Made by a program: the position numbers and the translations under genes. Below, piece by piece: positions 8,160 to 19,018 of a stretch of 64,000 nucleotides of DNA (positions within the stretch are counted from its first letter, which is position 1; each line of letters opens with the position of its first letter). The DNA comes from Proteobacteria bacterium DTSAM18 (GTDB lineage Bacteria; Myxococcota_A; UBA796; GCA-2862545). Location: positions 738,520-802,519 of the forward strand of contig JARACJ010000001.1 in NCBI GenBank assembly GCA_028767165.1. Direction: 5' to 3'. The notes below the pieces were generated by a model. It ran no database searches. It had not been told where the DNA came from and saw only the letters and a list, made by a program, of their open reading frames with translations.

Positions 8160-8747
8160 ATGACCCGTCCGTTGATCCTCGCGTCCACGAGCAAGTGGCG
8201 CCGAAAGATGTTGGAGGACGCAGGAATCGCCGTGGAACTGTGCGCGTCCGGCGTCGACGAACGGGCCGTGCACGATCCCGACCCTGCAAGGCTGGCGGGG
8301 CTTCTGGCGCGCGCCAAGGCGAAAGAAGTCTTTCAGCAGCATCCGGAGCGGTGGGTCCTCGGGGCGGATCAGGTGGGTCACCTGGGCGACGAGGCCTTCG
8401 GCAAGCCCGCGGATCCGGACGACCACTTCGCCCGGCTCGCGTCGCTGCGAGGCCACACCCACCACCTCAGCACCGGGTGGTGCCTGCTCGGGCCCGAGGG
8501 CGTGCAGGAGGGTGTCTGTCGCACCGCCCTGACCGTTCGTGCCGATCTGTCGGACGACGAGCTGTGGGCCTACGTGCGCACCGGCGAGGGATCGGGCTGC
8601 GCCGGCGGCTATGCGGTGGAGGGGCTCGGTGGCTTCCTGTTCGAGCGGATCGAGGGGGACTGGTTCAACGTGGTAGGCCTGCCCCTGCTGGACGTCATGA
8701 CCGCGCTGCGGCGCTGGGGATGGCGCGCCCTGGAGGTGCAGGGGTGA
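8160..8747 (+). CDS. Maf-family nucleoside triphosphate pyrophosphatase
   Basis: The 195-residue protein matches Maf in length and motif order. It has the N-terminal LASTSKWRRKML, GVDER near residue 37, the catalytic-acid segment GADQVG, FGKP, a Thr-rich HHLSTGW strand and the C-terminal GCAGGYAVEGLGG. Maf proteins hydrolyse non-canonical or modified NTPs to NMP and pyrophosphate. A strong Shine-Dalgarno sequence (GGAGGAAGG) sits directly before the ATG. The next gene starts at a GTG that overlaps this stop codon (GTGA), so the two are coupled. The Maf subfamily, and so the preferred base, cannot be fixed by eye. Confidence 0.88.
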   Translation: MTRPLILASTSKWRRKMLEDAGIAVELCASGVDERAVHDPDPARLAGLLARAKAKEVFQQHPERWVLGADQVGHLGDEAFGKPADPDDHFARLASLRGHTHHLSTGWCLLGPEGVQEGVCRTALTVRADLSDDELWAYVRTGEGSGCAGGYAVEGLGGFLFERIEGDWFNVVGLPLLDVMTALRRWGWRALEVQG

Positions 8748-9523
8748 AGACGGTCCAAGAGGAGTTCGCGGAGCTCACCGAGGCGCTGCGCAACAGCCTT
8801 CAGTGGTACGGCCTGCAGGGTGGGGGATGGTTCCCCGAGGGGCTCGCGCTGCCGGTGTCCGAGGAGACCGAGGAGACCGAGGCGTACGTCGAGCCGACGC
8901 CGCAGGACGCCGAACAGCAGCCCACGTCGAGTCCGTGGGCCCAGCTCGCCACCCAGGCGCGCTCGAAGGCCGAGGAGAGCCAGGGCGGTCCTGCCCAGGT
9001 TCGTGCGGCCATGGGATCCGGCGAGCCCCTCGTGCTGCACGAGGAGGCGGGGTTCCGCATCCAGGGGGCCGGGCATCCCGCGGCCGATCTGCTCGTCATC
9101 GGCATCCAGCCGGAGGCGGAAGGTCAGGCGCCCGGCGAGCCGCTGTCCGGCGAGGTGGGGGAGATGTTCGACAAGATGCTCCGTCACGTGCTGGCGCTGG
9201 GCCGTGACGACATCTACCTGGTCGACGCCGTCCAGGAGAAGGGCGCCGATGATCTCCAGGCGGTCGGCACCTACCTTCGCAGCATCGTGCAGGTGGTGCG
9301 GCCCCGGCTGGTCTTCATCCAGGGCGCCACGGGCGCCAAGGCGCTCCTCGGTCGCGGCGACCTGAAGAACATGCAGGGCGAGACCTTCGACGTGGAAGGC
9401 GCCGAGACCATCGCGTCGCTGCACCCGGCCTACCTGTTCAGCAAGCCGGAGTGGAAGCGCTGGGCCTTCGAGGACCTGAAGCGGGTGCGGGCCCGGTACG
9501 ACGAAGTCACCGGCCGGGGCTGA
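8744..9523 (+). CDS. uracil-DNA glycosylase-like protein (family 4 fold, no Fe-S cysteines)
   Basis: The start is the GTG that overlaps the maf stop. Residues 1-80 are an acidic, low-complexity leader. Residues 85-255 follow family 4/5 uracil-DNA glycosylases: ADLLVIG, GEPLSGEVGEMFDKML, a GATGAKALLG segment and HPAYLF (227-232) followed by W-x6-DLKRV. The active-site GEAPG is replaced by GIQPE (120-124) and the KxRPPxNR loop is missing. The protein contains no cysteine at all, whereas the family normally holds a 4Fe-4S cluster through four. It is probably not a normal glycosylase; DNA binding without base excision is possible. The 259-residue length fits a full domain plus leader. Confidence 0.65.
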   Translation: MKTVQEEFAELTEALRNSLQWYGLQGGGWFPEGLALPVSEETEETEAYVEPTPQDAEQQPTSSPWAQLATQARSKAEESQGGPAQVRAAMGSGEPLVLHEEAGFRIQGAGHPAADLLVIGIQPEAEGQAPGEPLSGEVGEMFDKMLRHVLALGRDDIYLVDAVQEKGADDLQAVGTYLRSIVQVVRPRLVFIQGATGAKALLGRGDLKNMQGETFDVEGAETIASLHPAYLFSKPEWKRWAFEDLKRVRARYDEVTGRG

Positions 9524-9633
9524 GAGGGGCCTCAGGCGAGGTGAGAGGGGAGCATTTGATCCAGAGGATGGGAGGTCAGGAGGTTTCCCAGATGCTCCCG
9601 AAGGGGAGATGAACCACCTGCTCCCGCCATGTC

Positions 9634-9663
9634 AGATCAGGAATCCTCTCGAACGCCTGATCT
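9634..9663. other. 8-bp inverted repeat in the convergent spacer
   Basis: AGATCAGG (9634-9641) and CCTGATCT (9656-9663) form a perfect 8-bp stem around a 14-base loop, between the convergent UDG-like and S1-protein genes. There is no T-tract. It could be a weak terminator for either gene or a protein site. Confidence 0.3.
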
Positions 9664-9731
9664 CATGAACCCTGGATCGAATGGCTCCCTCGGCGACCTG
9701 CCTCGGACGCCTCACCGGGACCTCAGCTCCC

Positions 9732-11093
9732 TCACTTCTTGAGCTTGGAGAAGAGGTCTCCCAGGGTACCCATCGCGGCCGGCGCGGAGGCCTGGGCCTG
9801 GGACTGACGCCACTCGCGGCCGCCGTCCTCGTCCTGGTCGCCGCCGAGCTCGGGGGCGTCCTTGGGGCTCAGGGCGATGCGGCGGCGCTCGGCGTCGATC
9901 TCGTCGATGCGCACCTGGATGGTCTCACCCTCCTTGGGGAACCACTTGCCGAGGCGGGAGCGGTGCAGCAGGCCCTCGAGGCCGGGGGACAGCTCGACGA
10001 AGACGCCGAACTCGGCCTGGCGGGTGACCTTGCCGGGCACGATGGCGCCCTCGGTGAAGAGATCGCGCACCTGGCGCCAGGGGTCGAGCTCGGGATCCTT
10101 GGTGGACACCGTGAGCTTGCCCTCCTCGGCGCGGATCTGGTGCAGGCGCACCTTCATGCGCTGGCCGCGGGTGATCCGGGTGGTGAGGTCGGAGACGTTG
10201 TCCCAGCCGAACTCGGAGCGGGGAAGCAGGCCCTCGACGCCGTCGATGTCGACGAAGGCGCCCCAGGGCTGCACCGAGATGACCGTGGCGTCGCGGAAGT
10301 CACCCTCGAGGGCGCTCGTCCAGAACTTCTCACGCTCCTCGGCGAGCTCCTCGTTCTGGAGCTTCTTGCGGGAGACGACCCACTTGTCGCCGGACTCGAT
10401 GACCACGAAGGCCAGGGTCTGGCCGATCACGGAGTCGAGGTCGGCCAGGGGCAGGCGATCGATGTGGGAGATGGGGCAGAACGCGCGGGTGCCACCGATC
10501 TTGACCGTGTAGCCGCCCTTGTTGCGGGAGGTGACCACGCCCTCGACGGGCAGGCCGCCCTCGGCCGCCTCCTCGAGGAAGTCCTCGGCCGCGTCGCCGG
10601 TGAGCTTCTTGGACAGATGGATGCCGTGATCGCCGGACGAGACCACCACGGCGGTGATCTCGTCGCCCTCGACGGCCTCGGGCAGCTCGGAGCGGCTCAT
10701 CCAGCCTTCCCAGGCGAGGCCGAGGTCGATGTGCAGATCGTCGCGGCCCACGCGGAACACCTTGCCGGTGAGGCGGGTGCCGGGACGGGGGCGGCGCTCG
10801 GAGGACTCCACACCCATGCCCATCATGTCGGCCAGGGAGCTCGCGTCCATCTTCGCCAGGGCGTCGAGGCCCTCGAGGCGGGGGGACAGCGGGGTGTCCT
10901 TGGGCTTGACGGACGTGCGCTTGGGGGCCTTGGGCGCCTTGTGGTCGGCCAGCTTCTTCGTGCGGCCACGGCGCTTGTCGTCGGACGGCTTGCCCTCGAC
11001 GGGCTTCGCCTCGGCCTTGGGAGCTGCCTTCTCGGCGGGGGTGTTCTCGTCGGCGTCAGCCGGACGGGGCCGGCGAATGGGCTTGCGGGACAT
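9732..11093 (-). CDS. S1-domain RNA-binding protein (ribosomal protein S1-like)
   Basis: The protein has 453 residues. The first ~95 are Lys/Ala/Pro-rich and probably disordered. Four S1/OB-type repeats follow, starting near residues 104 (GTRLTGKVFRVG), 180 (GLPVEGVVTSRNKGGYTV), 263 (ALEGDFRDATVISVQPWGAFVDI) and 350 (EGAIVPGKVTRQAEFGVFV). Repeats 3 and 4 keep the GAFVD/GVFVEL pattern and an LLHRS-type end, as in ribosomal protein S1. With four rather than six repeats it is either a short S1 that helps mRNA bind the ribosome or a related RNA-binding factor. It is transcribed alone, divergently from queA. Confidence 0.85.
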   Translation of the reverse strand: MSRKPIRRPRPADADENTPAEKAAPKAEAKPVEGKPSDDKRRGRTKKLADHKAPKAPKRTSVKPKDTPLSPRLEGLDALAKMDASSLADMMGMGVESSERRPRPGTRLTGKVFRVGRDDLHIDLGLAWEGWMSRSELPEAVEGDEITAVVVSSGDHGIHLSKKLTGDAAEDFLEEAAEGGLPVEGVVTSRNKGGYTVKIGGTRAFCPISHIDRLPLADLDSVIGQTLAFVVIESGDKWVVSRKKLQNEELAEEREKFWTSALEGDFRDATVISVQPWGAFVDIDGVEGLLPRSEFGWDNVSDLTTRITRGQRMKVRLHQIRAEEGKLTVSTKDPELDPWRQVRDLFTEGAIVPGKVTRQAEFGVFVELSPGLEGLLHRSRLGKWFPKEGETIQVRIDEIDAERRRIALSPKDAPELGGDQDEDGGREWRQSQAQASAPAAMGTLGDLFSKLKK

Positions 11094-11215
11094 TGCAATC
11101 CTCCGTGTGGCCCGCAGCCTATCCGGTCGGGGGCCCTGGCGCGACCGGATGCGCCGATGACGTTACAGGGCGTCGCCGGGCCTGCAGGGCCCACTCGGAC
11201 CCCCGAGGACCGCCG

Positions 11216-12235
11216 ATGACCGACTTCCTGGCCGACTGGGACTTCGACCTCCCCGAAGGCGCCATCGCCACCCGCCCCAAGGGCCGCCGCGACAGCTCCC
11301 GCCTGATGGTGCTGCCCCGCGCTGGCGGCGAGCCGATCCACCACCAGTTCAGCGACCTGCCGTCCCTGCTGCGAGAGGGCGATCTGCTGGTGGTGAACAA
11401 CGTCCGCGTCATGGCCGCCCGCCTGCGCGCCGAGCGGTCCACCGGCGGAAGGGTCGAGGTCCTGCTCCTCGGCCTCGGGCCCGGTCCCATCCCCTGCATG
11501 TGCAAGCCCGCCCGGCGTCTCAAGGTGGGCGAGGTGCTCACGGCCCCCGGCGGTACGCTCACCATCGAGGCGCTGGCGGACGAGGAGGGCCTGCTGCGGG
11601 TCACGGCCTCCCCGAGCGCCCAGGCGCTGATGGAGCAGGGCGGTGAGCTCCCGTTGCCGCCCTACATGAACCGCTCCGCCGACGAGGCCGACACCGAGCG
11701 CTACCAGACGGTGTTCGCCGGCCCGCTCGGGGCCAGCGCGGCCCCCACCGCCGGCCTGCACTTCACGCCCGAGCTGTTGCAGATCCTCGGAGACATGGGG
11801 GTCGGCATCGCCGAGGTCACCCTCAACGTGGGCATCGGCACCTTCCGGCCCCTGCGGCCCGAGGATGTGGAGCGCGGCGAGCTGCACAAGGAGACCTACA
11901 CGGTCCCCGCCGGCACCGCCGAGGCCATCGCCCGCACCCGGGAGCGGGGAGGACGGGTCATCGCGGTGGGCACCACCAGCGCCCGCACCCTGGAGTCCGC
12001 CTGGCGGAACGGCGCCGTGCAGCCCGGCGACGACGCCACCACGCTCTTCGTGCGCCCGCCGTACGAGTTCCAGGCCATCGACGGCCTGATCACCAACTTC
12101 CATCTGCCCCGCAGCAGCCTGCTCATGCTCGTGTCGAGCCTGTGCAGCCGGGAGCGCCTGCTGAGCGCCTACCGGGAAGCCGTGACCGAGGGCTACAGGT
12201 TCTACTCCTATGGCGACGCCATGCTCCTCCTTTGA
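11216..12235 (+). CDS. queA: tRNA preQ1(34) S-adenosylmethionine ribosyltransferase-isomerase
   Basis: QueA transfers and rearranges the ribosyl group of S-adenosylmethionine onto preQ1 at tRNA position 34 to make epoxyqueuosine. The 339 residues carry the family landmarks: DFDLPEGAIATRP at the start, VVNNVRVMAARL, YQTVFA, SAAPTAGLHFT, VGTTSARTLES and the C-terminal TNFHLPRSSLLMLVS. ATG 11216 is chosen because GAGG (11205-11208) lies 7 bases upstream and the family N-terminus begins here. An upstream in-frame ATG at 11093 would add 41 unrelated residues. The 3' end overlaps tgt by 26 bases, forming a queuosine operon. Confidence 0.95.
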   Translation: MTDFLADWDFDLPEGAIATRPKGRRDSSRLMVLPRAGGEPIHHQFSDLPSLLREGDLLVVNNVRVMAARLRAERSTGGRVEVLLLGLGPGPIPCMCKPARRLKVGEVLTAPGGTLTIEALADEEGLLRVTASPSAQALMEQGGELPLPPYMNRSADEADTERYQTVFAGPLGASAAPTAGLHFTPELLQILGDMGVGIAEVTLNVGIGTFRPLRPEDVERGELHKETYTVPAGTAEAIARTRERGGRVIAVGTTSARTLESAWRNGAVQPGDDATTLFVRPPYEFQAIDGLITNFHLPRSSLLMLVSSLCSRERLLSAYREAVTEGYRFYSYGDAMLLL

Positions 12236-13355
12236 GGTCACGAGCACGCTCGGTGCAGCCCGCACCGGCACGCTCACCCTGACCCACGGCCAGGTCCAGA
12301 CCCCTGCCTTCATGACGGTCGGTACCCGCGGCGCGATCCGCGGCATCGAGCCCCACGAGGTCGGAGAGAAGGGGGCCGGCGCCGACATCATCCTGTCGAA
12401 CACCTACCACCTGTGGGAGCGGCCCGGGCACGAGCTCATCGGCCGCCTCGGCGGGCTGCACGAGTTCATGGGCTGGCACGGCCCCATCCTCACCGACTCC
12501 GGTGGCTACCAGGTGTTCTCGATGCGCGATCGCATCAAGGCCACCGAGGAGGGCGTTCGCTTCCGCAGCCCCCTGAACGGCGACCTGAAGTGGCTCACTC
12601 CCGAGCTGGCCGTCGAGATCCAGGAGACCCTCGGGGTCGACGTGGCCATGGCCTTCGACGAGTGCCTCGAGCACCCGGCCACCCGGGAGCGGGCGAAGCA
12701 CAGCACCGACCGCACCACCCGGTGGCTCAAGCGCTGCATGGCGGCCCGCCAGCACGCCGATCGCACGGCGCTGTTCGGCATCGTCCAGGGCGGCATGTAC
12801 GAGGACATGCGGATCGCCCACGCCCAGGAGATCGCGGAGCTCGACCTGGACGGCTACGCCATCGGCGGTCTGAGCGTGGGAGAGGGGCACGACCTGATGA
12901 TGGCGATGGTGCAGGCCACCACGCCCCACATGCCCGCCGGCAAGGTCCGCTACCTGATGGGCGTGGGCCAGCCCATCGACATCGTCGAGGCGGTCATCCG
13001 CGGCGTCGACATGTTCGACTGCGTCCTCCCGACCCGGGCCGGCCGCCACGGTACCGTCTACACCTGGCAGGGCAAGCGCAACCTGAAGATCGGTCGCTAC
13101 GCCGAGGATACCCGTGTCCTCGATCCCGAGCTGCCGAACAGCCCGGCCAACAGGTACAGCCGCGCGTACCTGCGGTACCTGTTCAAGACCGGCGAGCTGA
13201 TGGGCAAGCGGATGGCCACGCTGCACAACCTGTACTTCTACCAGGAGCTCATGCGGCAGCTCCGGCAGATCATCGCCAGCGGCGACGAGCAGGCGCTGCA
13301 GGACCTGCGCCGCAGGGCCAGGCAGGCCTCGGGCCCCGCGCCCGCGGGCAGCTGA
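12210..13355 (+). CDS. tgt: tRNA-guanine transglycosylase, zinc cysteines missing
   Basis: This enzyme exchanges guanine-34 of tRNA for preQ1. The 381-residue barrel is clear: FMTVGTRGAIRG, SNTYHLWERPG, LTDSGGYQVFS (Asp96 base), AFDECLEHP, FGIVQGG, YAIGGLSVGE and MFDCVLPTRAGRHG (Asp270 nucleophile). The zinc site is abnormal. The usual DPxCxCxxC-YSRAYL segment is DPELPNSPANRYSRAYL, so the three cysteines are Leu308, Asn310 and Ala313, while the fourth ligand His339 (TLHNLYFY) remains. The catalytic half looks intact, so the fold must be held without zinc or by other contacts. The start overlaps queA by 26 bases and no alternative start fits the N-terminus. Confidence 0.93.
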   Translation: MATPCSSFEVTSTLGAARTGTLTLTHGQVQTPAFMTVGTRGAIRGIEPHEVGEKGAGADIILSNTYHLWERPGHELIGRLGGLHEFMGWHGPILTDSGGYQVFSMRDRIKATEEGVRFRSPLNGDLKWLTPELAVEIQETLGVDVAMAFDECLEHPATRERAKHSTDRTTRWLKRCMAARQHADRTALFGIVQGGMYEDMRIAHAQEIAELDLDGYAIGGLSVGEGHDLMMAMVQATTPHMPAGKVRYLMGVGQPIDIVEAVIRGVDMFDCVLPTRAGRHGTVYTWQGKRNLKIGRYAEDTRVLDPELPNSPANRYSRAYLRYLFKTGELMGKRMATLHNLYFYQELMRQLRQIIASGDEQALQDLRRRARQASGPAPAGS

Positions 13356-13361
13356 GCCGGA

Positions 13362-13387
13362 CGGGCCCGCCGAGAACCGCGGGCCCG
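13362..13387 (+). terminator. GC-rich hairpin after tgt
   Basis: CGGGCCCGC (13362-13370) and GCGGGCCCG (13379-13387) form a 9-bp perfect stem with an 8-base loop, starting 7 bases after the tgt stop. No T-tract follows, so termination strength is uncertain. Confidence 0.5.
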
Positions 13388-13572
13388 GTATGGCGGAGTC
13401 CCAAGGTGGCCCCGGCAGGGTCGGCGGACGGCAGGGGTGGGTACCGCTGAAGGTGGCGCTACCAGGCCTGAAAGGCTACAACGCCCCGTCAATCTCTGTC
13501 CGCAAAGGGCACCGATCTGCCTTCGTTCCACGATGTGAACGGGGGTGATGGGCCCATCATTTCGAGGTCTGA

Positions 13573-13842
13573 ATGGACCAACTCATGCAATTCGTGCCGT
13601 TCCTGCTGATGTTCGGCGTGTTCTGGCTGCTGATCCTCCGTCCCCAGATGAAGGAGCAGCGCGCCCACGAAGCCCTGGTGAAGTCCCTGGCCAAGGATGA
13701 CCGGGTCGTCACCAAGAGCGGCCTGCACGGTCGCGTGGTGAGCGTCCAGGACACCACCGTCAAGCTCGACGTCGCCAAGGGCACCACGATCACCGTCGAG
13801 CGCGATGCCATCCAGGCCCGCCTCGAACAGGCCACGAACTAG
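13573..13842 (+). CDS. yajC: preprotein translocase accessory subunit YajC
   Basis: The 89-residue protein has one N-terminal membrane helix (about 5-22, FVPFLLMFGVFWLLIL) followed by RPQMKEQRAHEALVKSL and the GDRVVT-like KDDRVVTKSGLHGRV beta core. This is the standard YajC pattern. It joins SecD and SecF in the inner-membrane complex that assists SecYEG. It lies 12 bases before secD, in the usual yajC-secD-secF order. Confidence 0.95.
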   Translation: MDQLMQFVPFLLMFGVFWLLILRPQMKEQRAHEALVKSLAKDDRVVTKSGLHGRVVSVQDTTVKLDVAKGTTITVERDAIQARLEQATN

Positions 13843-13854
13843 CGGAGGCGCACC

Positions 13855-16146
<2,292 letters not shown>

Positions 16147-16154
16147 GGGCGAAC

Positions 16155-17420
16155 ATGGAGTTCCTGAAGAACAAGCTCGATGCCTCCGGCATCGATTTCG
16201 TCAGCAAGCGCCACGTGGCGGCCCTCGTGTCCGGCCTCATGGTCCTCGCTTCGCTGCTGCTGTTCGCGGTCAAGGGCCCCAACTGGGGCATCGACTTCAC
16301 CGGCGGCACCGAGATCCACCTGGCGTTCGAGGAGGAGGTGGCCATCGGCGACCTCCGCGACGCCCTGCAGACCCTCGGCGTCCCTTCGGATGCCGTGCAG
16401 GAGGTGGGCGGCGGCCTCGACAACGAGTTCAAGATCCGCATCAAGGATCCTGAGTTCGGTGCGTCCGATGTCCAGGAGATCGTCACGGCGGGCCTGAACG
16501 AGTCCTTCGGACCCGAGTGGATCCAGTCCATCGACTTCTCGTCGGAGGTCGGCGCGCGCTTCTCCGTGAAGTACGCCGGCGAGCGCACCACGCCCGAGAT
16601 GGTCTCCAAGGCGCTCACGGGCGTCGAGGGCATCAAGGTCGAGGAAGGCCGCGACGACAACGAGATCATCATCAAGCTCCCCGGTCTGGCCTCCCAGATC
16701 GAGGGCCAGATCTCCGACGCCATGGGCGACCGCGCCTTCCAGGTCCTGTCGGTCGATGCCGTGGGTCCCAAGGTCGGTGCCTCGCTGCGCCGTGCGGGCT
16801 TCATCGCCCTCACCGCCACGCTGGGCCTCGTCCTGCTGTACGTCGGCTTCCGCTTCGAGCCTTCGTTCGCACCTGGCGCCATCGCGGCCCTGATCCACGA
16901 CGTCGTGCTCACCGTGGGCGTGTTCGTGCTCGTCGGCAAGGAGTTCAACCTGCCGATGATCGGCGCGTTGCTCACCATCGTCGGCTACTCGCTGAACGAC
17001 ACGATCGTCATCTACGACCGCATCCGCGAGAACCGGGCCCGCTACCGCCGGCAGAACCTGGAAGAGCTGATCAACGTGTCCATCAACGAGACCCTGTCCC
17101 GTACCGTGGCCACGTCGTTCACCACCTTCCTGGCCATCAGCCCGTTCCTGTTCATCGGCGGCCAGGTCATCCGTGACTTCGCCTTCGCCATGCTCCTGGG
17201 CATCATCTTCGGTACCTACTCCACCATCTTCGTGGCGTCTCCGATGATCATCTCCATGAAGCGGTTCGAGCCCACGCTGCGCAAGTTCATCGCCATCGAG
17301 GGCGACGACGAAGACAACGGCGAGGACATCCCCGAGCAGTTCCTGAGCGAGTCCGAGAAGCGTCGCCGCGAGCGCGCGCGCCTCGAGAGCGAGGAAGCCA
17401 AGGAGCGGCGCAACCTGTAG
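16155..17420 (+). CDS. secF: protein translocase subunit SecF
   Basis: The 421-residue SecF has TM1 (~20-42), the hallmark WGIDFTGGTEI, a periplasmic P4-like domain, and five further helices including PMIGALLTIVGYSLNDTIVIYDRIRENR, the conserved energy-coupling segment. TLSRTVATSFTTFLA follows as in the family. The C-terminal ~50 residues are a charged tail (ESEKRRRERARLESEE) that is longer than usual and predicted cytoplasmic. It pairs with SecD and is the last gene of the yajC-secD-secF operon, followed by a strong hairpin. Confidence 0.96.
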   Translation: MEFLKNKLDASGIDFVSKRHVAALVSGLMVLASLLLFAVKGPNWGIDFTGGTEIHLAFEEEVAIGDLRDALQTLGVPSDAVQEVGGGLDNEFKIRIKDPEFGASDVQEIVTAGLNESFGPEWIQSIDFSSEVGARFSVKYAGERTTPEMVSKALTGVEGIKVEEGRDDNEIIIKLPGLASQIEGQISDAMGDRAFQVLSVDAVGPKVGASLRRAGFIALTATLGLVLLYVGFRFEPSFAPGAIAALIHDVVLTVGVFVLVGKEFNLPMIGALLTIVGYSLNDTIVIYDRIRENRARYRRQNLEELINVSINETLSRTVATSFTTFLAISPFLFIGGQVIRDFAFAMLLGIIFGTYSTIFVASPMIISMKRFEPTLRKFIAIEGDDEDNGEDIPEQFLSESEKRRRERARLESEEAKERRNL

Positions 17421-17443
17421 ATCCACTGGATCGGGTCCCGCAC

Positions 17444-17485
17444 ACGCCCTGGAGCCACCGCTCCGGGGCGTTCCTGTATCTGTTG
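17444..17485 (+). terminator. intrinsic terminator after secF
   Basis: ACGCCCTGGAG (17444-17454) pairs with CTCCGGGGCGT (17461-17471) as an 11-bp stem with one G-T pair and a 6-base loop. A T-rich stretch (TCCTGTATCTGTT) follows, so this looks like a good intrinsic terminator for the sec operon. Confidence 0.75.
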
Positions 17486-17564
17486 CATGCCAGGTTCCTG
17501 GTACCCACCCCCGGTATGCAGATTCGTGTACTGTGAGGGTGGCCCCATGACTGGAGGATCGCCC

Positions 17565-18890
17565 GTGACAGACTCGCCCCGGACCTTCGTGCTCGACACG
17601 AACGTGCTGCTCCACGATCCCACTGCCATCGACGTGTTCGAGGAGAACGACGTGGTCATCCCGATGACCGTTCTCGAGGAAGTCGATCGGTTCAAGAAGG
17701 ACCTCAACGAGACCGGCCGCAACGCCCGGCACTTCTCGCGCATGCTCGACGGCCTCCGTCGCAAGGGCAGCCTGAAGACGGGTGTGCCGCTCCGGAACGG
17801 AGGGCGTCTGTGGGTCGACTTCAATTCGAACAACCCCGAGCTGGAGATCAACTGGGGAAACGACACCGGCGACAACCGCATCCTGCGCACGGTCCTTCGC
17901 CTGCACCAGGAGAAGCCGGGGCAGGTGGCGCTGATCACGATGGACGTGAACATGCGCCTGAAGTGCGACGCCCTCGGGGTGCCGGCGGAGGACTACCAGC
18001 ACAGCCGGGTGGTGCTCGATCAGCCCTTCGATGGCTTCGAGGAGCGCCAGGTGCCCTCGGACCTCATCGGTGAGCTGTACGGAAACGGCTCCTGCCCCTT
18101 CGCGGAGAGTGCCGCGCTGTCTCCCAACAGCTTCCTGGTCCTGCGCGCCATGGAGGAGCCCAGCAAGAGCGCCATGGCGCGGGTGCTCCCGGACGGCCAG
18201 GGCATCAAGCTCGTGGGGCGCCACCGGGAAGGCGCCTGGGGCGTGATGCCCCGCAACAAGGAGCAGCTGTTCGCACTCGATCTGCTGCTGGATCCCGAGG
18301 TCCAGCTCGTCACCCTGTCGGGCATGGCGGGCACGGGCAAGACCCTCCTCGCCATCGCCAGCGCCATGGCCCAGGCGGAGTCGGGCACCTACCGCAAGGT
18401 CCTGGTCTCCCGTCCCATCTTCCCCCTCGGCCGCGACGTGGGCTACCTGCCCGGCGACCTGCGGGAGAAGCTCAACCCCTGGATGCAGCCCATCTTCGAC
18501 AACCTCGAGTTCCTGATGGGCCAGCAGCCAGGCCTGTTGCGGCAGAAGAGCAAGCAGGAGTACCAGGCGCTCATCGATCAGGGTCTGCTGGCGGTGGAGG
18601 CCCTCACCTACATCCGCGGGCGCTCCATCCCCGAGCAGTACCTCATCGTCGACGAGGCCCAGAACCTCACGCCCCACGAGGTCAAGACGGTCCTCACCCG
18701 CGCCGGCAACGGTACGAAGGTGGTGCTGACGGGCGACGTCCACCAGATCGACAACCCCTACGTGGACGAGGTCAACTGCGGACTGAGCCATGTCATCGAG
18801 AGCTTCAAGAGCTCACCGCTGGCGGGGCACGTCACGCTCAGCAAGGGCGAGCGCAGCCCGCTCGCGGAGATGGCGGCCAAATTGCTCTGA
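17565..18890 (+). CDS. PIN-PhoH family ATPase (PhoH2)
   Basis: The protein begins with a PIN nuclease domain (FVLDTNVLLHDP, then EEVDRFKK and a later acidic pair in ITMDVNMRLK) and ends with a PhoH P-loop ATPase: LSGMAGTGKTLLA Walker A, YLIVDEAQNLTP Walker B and LTGDVHQID. PhoH2 proteins are thought to couple RNA unwinding to cleavage. GTG 17565 is chosen because GGAGG (17553-17557) sits 7 bases upstream and family members start just before the first PIN strand. ATG 17547 is the alternative. An ATG at 17487 directly abuts the secF terminator and is unlikely. All catalytic motifs look intact. Confidence 0.9.
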   Translation: MTDSPRTFVLDTNVLLHDPTAIDVFEENDVVIPMTVLEEVDRFKKDLNETGRNARHFSRMLDGLRRKGSLKTGVPLRNGGRLWVDFNSNNPELEINWGNDTGDNRILRTVLRLHQEKPGQVALITMDVNMRLKCDALGVPAEDYQHSRVVLDQPFDGFEERQVPSDLIGELYGNGSCPFAESAALSPNSFLVLRAMEEPSKSAMARVLPDGQGIKLVGRHREGAWGVMPRNKEQLFALDLLLDPEVQLVTLSGMAGTGKTLLAIASAMAQAESGTYRKVLVSRPIFPLGRDVGYLPGDLREKLNPWMQPIFDNLEFLMGQQPGLLRQKSKQEYQALIDQGLLAVEALTYIRGRSIPEQYLIVDEAQNLTPHEVKTVLTRAGNGTKVVLTGDVHQIDNPYVDEVNCGLSHVIESFKSSPLAGHVTLSKGERSPLAEMAAKLL

Positions 18891-18903
18891 AGAAGGGGGG
18901 GGG

Positions 18904-19018
18904 GCCGGCAGGGCGGAAGGTCTTGCCGTCTCGTTTCTCCACCACGGAGCTGTTCTGTAGTGGCGGGGGGAGCCGGCAGGGCGGGAGGTCTTGCCGGCTC
19001 GTTGTTCCACCACGGAGG
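18904..19018 (+). repeat. 47-bp direct duplication, 68-bp period
   Basis: Bases 18904-18950 and 18972-19018 are the same 47-base sequence with about five differences. Each copy starts GCCGGCAGGGCGG and ends CCACCACGGAG. In the second copy GCCGGCA and TGCCGGC form a 7-bp stem followed by TCGTTGTT, so the copies may act as duplicated phoH terminators. Confidence 0.75.

Noticed and set aside
3742..8163. A 1473-residue frame on the + strand opposite the chaperone operon
   Set aside because: It is the complement of well-supported genes with DnaK, vWA and J-like motifs. Its product is Gly/Ala/Val/Leu-rich without any domain, as expected of an antisense frame in high-GC DNA.
17487..17564. An extended N-terminus of the PIN-PhoH protein from ATG 17487
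   Set aside because: That start lies directly behind the secF terminator and adds residues not seen in the family; GTG 17565 has a strong GGAGG.
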